The notes under the pieces are model-generated. The model made no database searches. It was given only the letters and a program-made list of their open reading frames with translations, and was not told the DNA's origin. A stretch of DNA of 51,959 bases from Clostridiales bacterium (GTDB lineage Bacteria; Bacillota; Clostridia; Christensenellales; CAG-138): contig JAAYUE010000036.1 in the NCBI GenBank assembly GCA_012517905.1, positions 1-51,959 on the forward strand, written 5' to 3'. The position numbers and the translations under genes were made by a program. Positions 1-9,246 of this stretch are shown here, piece after piece. The number at the start of each line of letters is the position of its first letter. The first letter of the stretch is position 1.

Positions 1-247
1 AAGGCGTCTGGTCTGCCGCGCGTCCATTGCCTTCCAGTCTTCTTTTCCCCAGAAAAGAAAACAAAAGAATCAGTCGTTGTCCAGTGACCGAATCAGCGTC
101 TGCGCGACGAGGCGTCTGGTCTGCCGCGCGTCCATTGCCTTCCAGTCTTCTTTTCCCCGGAAAAGAAAACAAAAGAATCAGTCGTTATCCAGCGAGCGTA
201 TCAGCGTCTGCGCGACGAGGCGTCTGGTCTGCCGCGCGTCCATTGCG
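1..247. repeat. 107-bp tandem duplication of the 3' end of the ANTAR gene
   Basis: The block beginning GGCGTCTGGTCTGCCGCGCG occurs at about 4, 111 and 218, so there are two full units of 107 bases and the start of a third that lies inside the ANTAR gene. Each full unit holds the last codons of the gene (ending Ile-Arg-Ser-Leu-Asp-Asn-Asp-stop on the minus strand) plus a short spacer with a CTTTTCC/GGAAAAG hairpin. The codon differences between the units are synonymous. The window starts inside the array, so more copies may lie to the left. Confidence 0.9.
148..167 (-). terminator. Hairpin after the ANTAR gene (weak terminator)
   Basis: A near-perfect inverted repeat TTCTTTTC/GAAAAGAA lies 11 bases after the stop codon at 178-180. 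On the minus strand it has no clean run of U after it, so it may be only a weak terminator or an mRNA 3'-end stabiliser. It is copied in the next repeat unit (about 41-60) with one base changed in the loop. Confidence 0.4.
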
Positions 248-771
248 AGTTTTTCAATATACCGGTGGGCGGTGGCTTCGTCCATGCCGCGCTTTTCGAT
301 GAGCATCCATTTCGCGCGGTTGACGAGGCGGATCTCCTCCATCTTCTCCTCCAGCGTCGCGGTCTTCCTCTCCATATCCGCGAGCTTGACGCGCGTGGCG
401 CTCATCAGCGACGCCGCCTGGCGCAGCTGCTGCGCCGTGCAGGGCTTGCTCAGCGTGAGCACGCCCGCGTCCTCCACCTGATCGTTCACCTGATCGTAAC
501 TGTCGCCGGATACGATCAGCGCCACGCAGCAGCTCCGGTTGCCGGAGAGATCGAGCGCGAGCTGTACGCCCGGCTCGTCCGGCAGGGGCGTATTGATGAA
601 CACGAGCGAAAACGGCACGTCCAGCACCATCCGCCGCGCCTCGGCGGCGGAGCCGCAGACGGTGACGGGCGCATAGCGCGAGGTCGAAAACACTTCCGCG
701 AGAGTCCCGCGGGAGCGCTCCGATCCCGATACGAGCAATACGCTATTCTGCTTTGCGCCGTTGTAAGCCAA
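178..771 (-). CDS. ANTAR-domain RNA-binding response regulator with degenerate receiver
   Basis: A 197-residue protein with a receiver-like domain (about residues 9-125), a short coiled coil (about 128-148) and a C-terminal ANTAR domain (about 149-192, LVNRAKWMLIEKRGM...). ANTAR domains bind paired RNA hairpins and prevent transcription termination. The receiver is unlikely to be phosphorylated: the usual acceptor Asp position reads Asn60 in VFINTPLPDEPG and the acidic pair is missing, although the Lys of SKP (109) remains. The start is TTG at 771, directly after an in-frame stop and 7 bases after GGGAGG. It lies 24 bases behind a glutamine synthetase gene, so it is probably cotranscribed with it. 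Inference: it senses nitrogen status and acts on the glutamine synthetase leaders nearby. Confidence 0.9.
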   Translation of the reverse strand: MAYNGAKQNSVLLVSGSERSRGTLAEVFSTSRYAPVTVCGSAAEARRMVLDVPFSLVFINTPLPDEPGVQLALDLSGNRSCCVALIVSGDSYDQVNDQVEDAGVLTLSKPCTAQQLRQAASLMSATRVKLADMERKTATLEEKMEEIRLVNRAKWMLIEKRGMDEATAHRYIEKLAMDARQTRRLVAQTLIRSLDND

Positions 772-794
772 TCATCCGCCTCCCGGAACCCTTG

Positions 795-2012
795 TTATTC
801 GCTCTCGGCGGTAAACGCGCCGACGATGCCCTCCGGCAGCACGGAGCGCACAAACGCGCTCTTGTATGCGAGCGCCGCCGCTTCCGCGCGCGTGCGCGGC
901 AGCTGCCTGAGTCCCCGCGTGACGGAGGCGTCCGCGGTAAAGAGGTTGACGTTGATCGGCGGCGGGGGAACAAGGCCGCGCCGGATGCCGTCCAGCCCGG
1001 CGGCGAGAATCAGCGCGAACGAGAGATACGGATTTCCCGCGGGGTCGGGCGAGCGCAGCTCGATGCGCGAATATTCGCCCTTTGCGGCGGGGATGCGGAT
1101 GAGCTGCGAGCGGTTCTCCGGCGACCAGGTGACGTATCTCGGCGCCTTGTGTTCGCCAAAGCGCATATACGACGCGTCCGTGGGGTTGAGAAACGCGGTG
1201 ATCTCGCAGATATGCTCCATCAGCCCCGCCATAAACGCGTTTTGCGCCGTTTCGGAGCGCGGATTTGCCAGCGAGAGGTTGATGTGCAGGCCGTTGCCGC
1301 TCTCGCTGGGCAGGGGCTTTGGCGAAAAGTCCGCCCAGAGCCCGTTTCGCATGGCGACCGTGCGCACGACCGACGGGAAGGTGATCGCGTTGTCGGCGGC
1401 GCTCATCGCGTCGCCGTAGCGAAAGTCGATTTCGTTCTGCCCGGGGCCGTCCTCGTGATGCGAGCTCTCGGGGCGGATGCCCATTTCGCAGAGCGTGAGG
1501 CAGATCTCGCGGCGCACGTTTTCCCCGCGGTCGAGCGGGGCGATGTCCATATACCGCGCGCTGTCGTAGGGGAGATTCGTCGCGTTGCCGTCCGCGTCCA
1601 GCCGGAAGAGGTAAAACTCAAACTCCGTGCCGAAGTTGACGGTGACGCCCTCGCTCTCCGCCTCCGCGATCATGCGCTTGAGGATGTTGCGCGTGTCGAG
1701 CGGAAAGAGCGAACCGTCCGAGCGGCGGATGTCCGCAAAGAGCCGCACCACGCGCCCGTGGCTCGGCCGCCAGGGCAGCGCCGTGAGCGTTTCGGAGTCG
1801 GGAAAGAGCAGCAGATCGCGGTGCGCCTCGTCTCCGAACCCGCGGATGGCGGAGGCGTCTATGGAGATGCCGTCCGAAAACGCGCGGGGGAGTTCCTCCG
1901 GCATGATGGAGATATTTTTCGGCATGCCGAATACGTCGCAGAACGCGAGGCGAATGAACTTCACATCCTCCGCTGCGGCATAGTCGACGATTTCCTGTGC
2001 GGTGTACATCAT
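795..2012 (-). CDS. glnA: Glutamine synthetase, short GlnA-like (type I family)
   Basis: ATP-dependent glutamate plus ammonia to glutamine. The 405-residue protein has the family landmarks: EFEF around 130-133 and GQNE at 191-194 (metal ligands), NGLH at 240-243, RSQLIRIP at 301-308 and RIELR near 317. It is shorter than typical GlnA (about 440-470 residues) and the usual adenylylation region near the C terminus (NLYD type) reads NVNLF, so covalent control at a Tyr is unlikely. The start is the first of two ATG codons, 8 bases after AGAGGAT (2021-2027); a longer frame exists upstream but has no ribosome site and crosses the leader hairpins. Its promoter and attenuator-like leader are listed separately. 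The short length means a related gamma-glutamyl ligase function is possible. Confidence 0.88.
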   Translation of the reverse strand: MMYTAQEIVDYAAAEDVKFIRLAFCDVFGMPKNISIMPEELPRAFSDGISIDASAIRGFGDEAHRDLLLFPDSETLTALPWRPSHGRVVRLFADIRRSDGSLFPLDTRNILKRMIAEAESEGVTVNFGTEFEFYLFRLDADGNATNLPYDSARYMDIAPLDRGENVRREICLTLCEMGIRPESSHHEDGPGQNEIDFRYGDAMSAADNAITFPSVVRTVAMRNGLWADFSPKPLPSESGNGLHINLSLANPRSETAQNAFMAGLMEHICEITAFLNPTDASYMRFGEHKAPRYVTWSPENRSQLIRIPAAKGEYSRIELRSPDPAGNPYLSFALILAAGLDGIRRGLVPPPPINVNLFTADASVTRGLRQLPRTRAEAAALAYKSAFVRSVLPEGIVGAFTAESE

Positions 2013-2031
2013 CGGTGCACATCCTCTCTTC

Positions 2032-2065
2032 AAAAATAAAAAACACACCGTCTGTCGCGGCGCAT
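2032..2065 (-). terminator. Leader terminator (attenuator) of the GlnA-like gene
   Basis: On the minus strand an 8-bp stem ATGCGCCG/CGGTGTGT (with G-U pairs) and a 7-base loop is followed by TTTTTATTTTT, ending 4 bases before the AGAGGAT ribosome site. A terminator in this position can only act as an attenuator of the gene itself. The leader from the promoter is about 270 nt. Confidence 0.6.
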
Positions 2066-2272
2066 GGCGGGCGAAACTGCCTATGGCCGCCGGAACGGGT
2101 CTGCGGGCCGCCGGTACGACGGCTCCTTCCAATATATAAAGTGTACCACAGTTCGGGCGGGGCGGCGCATTCTTCGGCGGCGGTATGCAAAGACCGTTTT
2201 TCCGCCGGATGTCGGCCGGGCGCCCGTTTTTTGCCGAAAAGCGTCCAATCTCGGGCGAAACCCCCGCGATCC

Positions 2273-2286
2273 GAACGCCTTTGTTC
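2273..2286 (-). promoter_or_regulatory. ANTAR-like hexaloop hairpin at the 5' end of the glnA leader
   Basis: GAAC-AAAGGC-GTTC: a 4-bp stem with hexaloop AAAGGC, starting at or beside the predicted transcription start. ANTAR targets are known to have hexaloops with A at position 1 and G at position 4, which this fits. The identical hexaloop occurs at the start of the glnN leader. The second hairpin of the usual pair was not found with confidence. Confidence 0.45.
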
Positions 2287-2291
2287 CTGCG

Positions 2292-2320
2292 AGTATACAT
2301 AATACGGAATTTTATGTCAA
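2292..2320 (-). promoter_or_regulatory. Promoter of the GlnA-like/ANTAR operon
   Basis: Minus strand TTGACA (2315-2320), 17-base spacer, TATACT (2292-2297): a near-consensus housekeeping promoter. Start expected near 2285. Confidence 0.85.
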
Positions 2321-2448
2321 GCCAAACGGTGAATGATATACAATTTCAAACTGCAAAAAAGGTCGAAAGAAATATTTTTAGTTCAACTTTACGAAGCCGG
2401 ACCGATAAAACTACGGCGAAACGCAGGAAATCTTGCAGAATTTTTGGG

Positions 2449-2477
2449 TTGACAAGGCGTACCCTGCGCTGTATACT
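2449..2477 (+). promoter_or_regulatory. Promoter of glnN-asnB
   Basis: TTGACA (2449-2454), 17-base spacer, TATACT (2472-2477); start expected near 2484. The hexamers and spacing are the same as those of the divergent glnA promoter about 130 bases away. Confidence 0.88.
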
Positions 2478-2496
2478 ATCCGCATATTATTTCAAA

Positions 2497-2541
2497 CGGC
2501 AAAGGCGCCGCGGAAATACCGTGGTGTCGTTGCCTCTTTTT
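2497..2541 (+). promoter_or_regulatory. glnN leader: ANTAR-like hairpin overlapping a terminator
   Basis: Two structures compete here. CGGC-AAAGGC-GCCG (2497-2510) is a hairpin with an A1/G4 hexaloop. The long hairpin from GGCAA (2498-2502) to TTGCC (2530-2534), with an inner CGCGG/CCGTG stem and AAATA loop, is followed by TCTTTTT (2535-2541) and looks like an intrinsic terminator. Forming the small hairpin removes the 5' arm of the terminator, which is the geometry of ANTAR antitermination. The ribosome site AGGAGGA follows at 2564-2570. Confidence 0.6.
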
Positions 2542-2579
2542 ATAAGGGCAATAGAAGGGTTATAGGAGGAGAATTGACC

Positions 2580-4673
<2,094 letters not shown>

Positions 4674-4697
4674 CGAATTACTAGGAGAAATCGGATC

Positions 4698-6275
4698 ATG
4701 TGTTCTATCATGGGATACCTCGGCAAGCGCATACCTCTGGATTTGCTTGTCGACGGATTTTATAAGACCATTGCAAGAGGACCTGATCTGTCGCGTATGC
4801 TGAGCGTTGGGGATGGATACCTGATGTTCCATCGACTGACGATCATGGGTCTTGAAAAGAGCGGCATGCAGCCATTTGAGCGGAACGGGGATGCGGTCGT
4901 CTGCAACGGCGAACTGTACGGATTCCGAAAGATGCGTGACGAACTATTCTCGGGATATGAATTCAAGAGCGGCTCGGATTGCGAGCTGCTCTTACCCTTA
5001 TATCAGCGGTACGGGACGGACATGTTTCAGATGCTGGATGCGGAGTACGCGCTGATCCTCTACGATCACAAAAGCGACTCTCTGATCGCCGCGCGCGATC
5101 CCATCGGCATCCGTCCGCTGTTTTACGGCTTTGACGAGGACGGCAAAATCCTGTTTTCCAGCGAGGCGAAAAACCTCATTGGGCTGACGGATACGATCAT
5201 CCCCTTCCCGCCGGGCCACTACTGGAAGGACGGCGAGTTTGTGCAGTATGCGGACCTCACCAGCGTTAAGGCGTATTCGCCGGACAAGCTGGACGAGGTT
5301 TGCGACAACATCCGCGAGAAGCTGACCCTCGGCGTCATCAAGCGTCTGGATGCGGATGTGCCGCTCGGCTTTCTGCTCAGCGGCGGACTGGACAGTTCCC
5401 TGGTCTGCGCCATCGCGGGCAAATACCTGCCGCATCCGATCCGCACGTTTGCCATCGGCATGGTCGGCGACGCGATCGACCTGAAATACGCCAAGCAGGT
5501 TGCGGACTATCTCGGCGCGGACCACACGGAGGTCATGATGACCACGCAGGAGGTCATCGGTTCGCTGCGCACCATCGTGCACATCCTCGAGACCTATGAC
5601 ATCACGACCATCCGCGCGAGCGTCGGCATGTATCTTGTCTGCAAGTACATCCACGAAAACACGAACGTCCGCGTGCTGATGACCGGCGAAATCTCCGACG
5701 AGCTGTTCGGCTATAAGTATACGGACTTCGCGCCGAACGAAGAGGAGTTCCAGAAGGAAGCCAAGAAGCGCATCGACGAGATCTATATGTACGACGTGCT
5801 TCGTGCGGACCGCTGCATTTCCTCGAACTCGCTGGAGGCGCGCGTGCCGTTTGGCGACCTGGACTTTGTGAAATACGTCATGTCGGTCGATCCCGCGCTC
5901 AAGATGAACCGCTTTGGCAAAGGCAAGTATCTGCTGCGCCATGCGTTCGAGGGCGACTATCTGCCGCACGACATCCTGTATCGTGAAAAGGCCGCGTTTT
6001 CGGATGCGGTCGGGCATTCCATGGTCGATCAGATCAAGGCGTATGCCGAAAAGCTCTATACTGACGAGGAGTTTGCCGAGCGCAGCAAGAAATACACCTT
6101 CGCAACGCCCTTTACGAAGGAATCGCTGCTGTACCGCGAACTGTTTGAGGCCGAGTACCCCGGCCAGGCGCATATGGTCAAGGACTTCTGGATGCCCAAC
6201 CGTTCCTGGGAGGGCTGCAACGTCAACGATCCATCGGCTCGCGTTCTCGCGAACTACGGCGCAAGCGCGGTATAA
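4698..6275 (+). CDS. asnB: Asparagine synthase (glutamine-hydrolysing)
   Basis: A 525-residue two-domain enzyme: N-terminal class II glutaminase domain with nucleophile Cys2 after Met1, CNGELYGF motif, and a C-terminal ATP-pyrophosphatase domain with the PP-loop SGGLDSS at 228-234. It converts aspartate and glutamine to asparagine and glutamate. Ribosome site AGGAGA 11 bases before ATG. It is the second gene after glnN and ends at a strong terminator. Confidence 0.95.
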   Translation: MCSIMGYLGKRIPLDLLVDGFYKTIARGPDLSRMLSVGDGYLMFHRLTIMGLEKSGMQPFERNGDAVVCNGELYGFRKMRDELFSGYEFKSGSDCELLLPLYQRYGTDMFQMLDAEYALILYDHKSDSLIAARDPIGIRPLFYGFDEDGKILFSSEAKNLIGLTDTIIPFPPGHYWKDGEFVQYADLTSVKAYSPDKLDEVCDNIREKLTLGVIKRLDADVPLGFLLSGGLDSSLVCAIAGKYLPHPIRTFAIGMVGDAIDLKYAKQVADYLGADHTEVMMTTQEVIGSLRTIVHILETYDITTIRASVGMYLVCKYIHENTNVRVLMTGEISDELFGYKYTDFAPNEEEFQKEAKKRIDEIYMYDVLRADRCISSNSLEARVPFGDLDFVKYVMSVDPALKMNRFGKGKYLLRHAFEGDYLPHDILYREKAAFSDAVGHSMVDQIKAYAEKLYTDEEFAERSKKYTFATPFTKESLLYRELFEAEYPGQAHMVKDFWMPNRSWEGCNVNDPSARVLANYGASAV

Positions 6276-6297
6276 TTTGTTCAATGGCACCCTCGAA

Positions 6298-6326
6298 TAC
6301 CGTGGGAATTCGCTCCTTCCACGGTA
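6298..6326 (+). other. Inverted repeat after asnB
   Basis: TACCGTGG (6298-6305) and CCACGGTA (6319-6326) form an 8-bp stem with a 13-base loop. It precedes the main terminator and may protect the mRNA 3' end. Confidence 0.5.
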
Positions 6327-6331
6327 GGATG

Positions 6332-6374
6332 ACCAGCCTCCCGGGAAGCAGTATTCGGGAGGCTGGTTTTTTAT
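6332..6374 (+). terminator. Terminator of glnN-asnB
   Basis: 12-bp stem ACCAGCCTCCCG/CGGGAGGCTGGT with 11-base loop, followed by a T run to 6371 and TTT after A. Confidence 0.93.
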
Positions 6375-6419
6375 TTGCGTTCTAGGCTTCTCGAAAAAAC
6401 GCGAAAGAGGCTTCGATTC

Positions 6420-6448
6420 TTTGCCGATTTGCAATTGGCGTGTATAAT
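6420..6448 (+). promoter_or_regulatory. Possible promoter of the MgtC-like gene
   Basis: Perfect TATAAT at 6443-6448; the -35 is poor (TTTGCC at 6420-6425, spacer 17). About 90 bases upstream of the start codon. Confidence 0.45.
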
Positions 6449-6543
6449 AAACGAATATAAGGCGGACCTGATCCGGATTTTATAAAACAGGCCTATTTGT
6501 TTCGACCATTCGTGCGGCGTTTGAAAGGAGAGGGTGCAGATCG

Positions 6544-7227
6544 ATGTTCGGTTATTCGTTTGATTTGCTGGAGACGCTGATCATGCTCGGACGGGTGGCG
6601 CTTGCCGGGCTGCTGGCCGGCGTCATCGGGTTTGAGCGGGAGCATGTCCAGCGCAACGCGGGCATGCGCACGCATATCCTCGTCGCCATCGGCGCGGCGC
6701 TGGTGATGTGCAGCGGGGAGTTTCTCGCGCAGAAATACCCGTCCATCGACCCCGCGCGCATCGGCGCGCAGGTGGTCAGCGGCATCGGCTTTCTCTGCGC
6801 CGGCACCATCATCAAGGAAGGCATCTCCGTGCGCGGCTTGACCACGGCGAGCAGCCTCTGGTGCGTCTCCTGCGTCGGGCTTGCGGCGGGCTGCGGCAAC
6901 TATGTGCTCGCGGTTGCGACCACGGGGCTCATCCTCATCGTGCTGCATGTGCTGCGCGCCATGGCGCACGGGTTTCGCAAAAAAGCCAATCGCCTCGTGC
7001 TGCAGGCCGTGCTCTCCATGGAAGGGCAGAGCATCGTGCACCTGCAGAACGATCTGGAAAAGATGGGCTGCGTGATTGACGAGTTCAGCTTCGCCATCGA
7101 CACCAAGAACCTCAAGCGGCATGTTTACGCGCATCTGACGCTGCCGAACCGGGACGATCTTTCCGAAATGATGGAGGCGCTTTCGAGAATCGAGGGACTG
7201 GAGTCCGTCGAGTCGGTGTACGAATAA
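6544..7227 (+). CDS. MgtC/SapB-family membrane protein
   Basis: A 227-residue protein with four to five transmembrane segments in the first 145 residues, carrying the family core GVIGFEREHVQRNAGMRTH with ALVMCS after it, and a soluble C-terminal ACT-like domain (about 155-227). MgtC-type proteins are linked to magnesium homeostasis and acid tolerance; the molecular activity of the family is debated. Ribosome site AAGGAG/GAGGG upstream of ATG 6544. It is a single-gene unit between two terminators. MgtC family membership is clear; the role in this organism is not. Confidence 0.9.
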   Translation: MFGYSFDLLETLIMLGRVALAGLLAGVIGFEREHVQRNAGMRTHILVAIGAALVMCSGEFLAQKYPSIDPARIGAQVVSGIGFLCAGTIIKEGISVRGLTTASSLWCVSCVGLAAGCGNYVLAVATTGLILIVLHVLRAMAHGFRKKANRLVLQAVLSMEGQSIVHLQNDLEKMGCVIDEFSFAIDTKNLKRHVYAHLTLPNRDDLSEMMEALSRIEGLESVESVYE

Positions 7228-7285
7228 AAAGGCCGGGCCGAACAAAAAATCGCAGGAGCGCCGGTCAACGGCATCAGAAAACACA

Positions 7286-7330
7286 AACTCCCCCGGGCGT
7301 TTTGCAACGCAAGGGGGAGTTGCAGGTTTT
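7286..7330. terminator. Bidirectional terminator between MgtC-like gene and trxA
   Basis: 9-bp stem AACTCCCCC/GGGGGAGTT (7286-7294 and 7313-7321) followed by T-rich sequence on the plus strand and by TGTGTTTT on the minus strand; genes converge on it. Confidence 0.8.
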
Positions 7331-7339
7331 TGTGCCGTT

Positions 7340-7651
7340 TCAGCCTTCCAGCAGCTGGAGGATGAACGCCTTGTTGCGCGCGCCGACGGCCTTGTCCGCG
7401 ACGTCGCCGTTTTCAAACACCATCAGCGTGGGGATGCTCATCACGCCGTACTGACTGGCCAGCTGCGGCTGCTCGTCGATGTTGACCTTGCAGACCTTGA
7501 CGGCGTCGCTCTCTTCGGCGATTTCGTCCACGATGGGCGAAACCATGCGGCAGGGGCCGCACCACGGCGCCCAGAAATCCACGAGTACTTTCCTGTCGCT
7601 TTCGAGCACTTCGCTCTTGAAATTTGCGTTTGTGATATTGACTACAGCCAT
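7340..7651 (-). CDS. trxA: Thioredoxin
   Basis: A 103-residue thioredoxin with active site WCGPC (Cys31, Cys34) and the cis-proline segment SIPTLMVF. It reduces protein disulfides in the cytoplasm with electrons from thioredoxin reductase, which is not encoded here. ATG 7651 is preferred because AAAGGAG lies 8 bases upstream; a 13-residue extension upstream has no ribosome site. A TATACT hexamer about 60 bases upstream (near 7710-7715, minus strand) may be the -10 element. Confidence 0.95.
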   Translation of the reverse strand: MAVVNITNANFKSEVLESDRKVLVDFWAPWCGPCRMVSPIVDEIAEESDAVKVCKVNIDEQPQLASQYGVMSIPTLMVFENGDVADKAVGARNKAFILQLLEG

Positions 7652-7914
7652 ATGGACAACTCCTTTTGAACGATGGTTCGAGGGATACAAGCTTTCCCCT
7701 GCTTTCAGTATAGCGGATGCGATTCAATTTTGAAAAGGGTTCCGGTCACATTTCGGCAAAAGAACTGTAATTTTCTCGCGGCGGCAGGCAAATTCGGCCG
7801 ATGCCGCGCCATATCCGCAATGGATTCAGCCTGTGTCAAAGATCGTCTGCCGTTGCCTTTTCCGGCCGCGTGCGATAGAGTGAAGGAAACGATTGCAACG
7901 TCAAAGGAGAAACC

Positions 7915-8823
7915 ATGCGCGTTCTGACGCTGACCATCGCGCCCGCCGACGCGGGGCGGACGGTGCTGAGCCTGCTCAAGCGCGAGCTCGCCTGTTCGGA
8001 CGCGCACATCTCGCGTCTCAAGCGCCGCGAAACCGGCGTCCTGCTCAACGGCGTTCGCCGCTACGTCACCGCGCGGGTGGCGGCGGGGGATGTGCTTGCG
8101 ATTGAAATCGGCGATCTGCCGGACGGGCACATCGTGCCGATGGCGTACCCGCTGGATGTGCGCTTTGAGGACGAAGACCTGCTCGTCATCGACAAACCCG
8201 CGGGCATCGCCGTGCACCAGTCCACCCGGGACCCGGAAGAACTCACGCTGGAAAACGCGGTCTGCCACTATCTCGGCGGCGATGTCAGCCCGCATCCCGT
8301 GAGCAGGCTGGACCGAGGCACTTCGGGGCTCATGGCGTTTGCCAAGAGCGGCTATTTCCACGAGCGGCTCCGGCGGCAGATGCACACCGACGCGTATGCG
8401 CGCGTTTATTTCGGCGTCGCCGTCGGCCGCGTCGATCCGCCGCGCGGCGTGATCGAACTGCCCGTCGGCATGGCGGAAGGATCGACCTACCGGCGCGCGG
8501 TCCGGCCGGACGGGCAGCGCGCGAAGACGGAGTATGAAACGCTGTCGACGAACGATCGCTTCACGCTGCTGCGGCTTGTGCCGCGCACGGGACGGACGCA
8601 CCAGCTCCGCCTGCACATGGCGGCGGCCGGGTATCCGCTGGCCGGGGACTGGCTCTATGGCGAGGAGGACCGGACGCTCATTTCGCGGCCCGCGCTGCAT
8701 TCGCACGAACTGACGCTGACGCACCCCGTCACAGGGGAGACCATCCATCTGGTCTCCGGCCTTCCGGCGGATATGCGGCGGCTGATCGAGCCGCCGGAGG
8801 ATGGGGAAGGAGAATCTAAGTGA
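7915..8823 (+). CDS. RluA-family pseudouridine synthase
   Basis: A 302-residue enzyme that isomerises uridine to pseudouridine in rRNA or tRNA. The catalytic motif is VSRLDRGTSGLM (the family HRLD, with Ser for His; Asp catalytic), followed by RTGRTHQLRLHM and GDWLYG in the C-terminal half. An S4-like N-terminal segment is present (residues 10-65). AAAGGAG lies 6 bases before the ATG. Its stop overlaps the next gene by 4 bases (GTGA), so the two are translated from one mRNA. The exact RNA site cannot be told from sequence. Confidence 0.93.
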   Translation: MRVLTLTIAPADAGRTVLSLLKRELACSDAHISRLKRRETGVLLNGVRRYVTARVAAGDVLAIEIGDLPDGHIVPMAYPLDVRFEDEDLLVIDKPAGIAVHQSTRDPEELTLENAVCHYLGGDVSPHPVSRLDRGTSGLMAFAKSGYFHERLRRQMHTDAYARVYFGVAVGRVDPPRGVIELPVGMAEGSTYRRAVRPDGQRAKTEYETLSTNDRFTLLRLVPRTGRTHQLRLHMAAAGYPLAGDWLYGEEDRTLISRPALHSHELTLTHPVTGETIHLVSGLPADMRRLIEPPEDGEGESK

Positions 8824-9188
8824 ACATTCGAACCGAAACGATCGACGAAACGGTCGTCGCCTTTGTCGAGAGCGACGAAGTGCTGATTACGGACGTACAG
8901 TCCGCGCTGGACCTCATGGCCACGGTGCGCTACGAAACGGGCGCCGACCGCATGGCGCTGCAAAAAGCCGCGCTGGACGAGCGCTTCTTTGTGCTCAGCA
9001 GCCGTCTTGCGGGTGATATTCTGCAAAAATTCGTCAATTATCAGATGAAGGTCGCCATTGTCGGGGATTTTTCCGGATACAGCAGCAAACCTCTGAGGGA
9101 CTTCATCTGCGAGAGCAACAGCGGCCATCATGTCTTTTTCGTCTCCAGCGAGGCGGAGGCGGCGCAAAAGCTCGCCCGCGCAACATAA
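8820..9188 (+). CDS. DUF4180 domain protein
   Basis: A 122-residue soluble protein that I recognise as DUF4180 (FVESDEVLITD, Q-ALDLMATVRYETGA-R, FFVLSSRLAGDILQKFVNYQMKVAIVGDFS). The function of the family is unknown. The start is GTG 8820, inside the stop of the pseudouridine synthase gene (GTGA overlap) with AAGGAG 9 bases upstream. Cotranscribed with the upstream gene; no functional link is evident. Confidence 0.85.
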   Translation: MNIRTETIDETVVAFVESDEVLITDVQSALDLMATVRYETGADRMALQKAALDERFFVLSSRLAGDILQKFVNYQMKVAIVGDFSGYSSKPLRDFICESNSGHHVFFVSSEAEAAQKLARAT

Positions 9189-9225
9189 CAACAGGCTGAC
9201 CCTTTGAAGGTCAGCCTGTTGTTAT
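9185..9225. terminator. Long perfect hairpin between convergent genes
   Basis: 17-bp perfect stem ATAACAACAGGCTGACC/GGTCAGCCTGTTGTTAT with a 7-base loop. It overlaps the stop codon of the DUF4180 gene. There is no long T run, but the stem is strong and the genes converge. Confidence 0.75.
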
Positions 9226-9246
9226 GATCCGATCGACGTGTGCCGG

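Noticed and set aside
1-247. CRISPR array
   Set aside because: The 107-base units have no spacer variation and contain gene-end codons; it is a tandem duplication.
2012-2300. N-terminal extension of the GlnA-like protein to position 2300
   Set aside because: It would be translated through the promoter, has no ribosome site and is not family-like; ATG 2012 has a well-placed site.
6298-6326. Riboswitch or small RNA after asnB
   Set aside because: A single hairpin directly before a normal terminator; simple 3'-end structure explains it.
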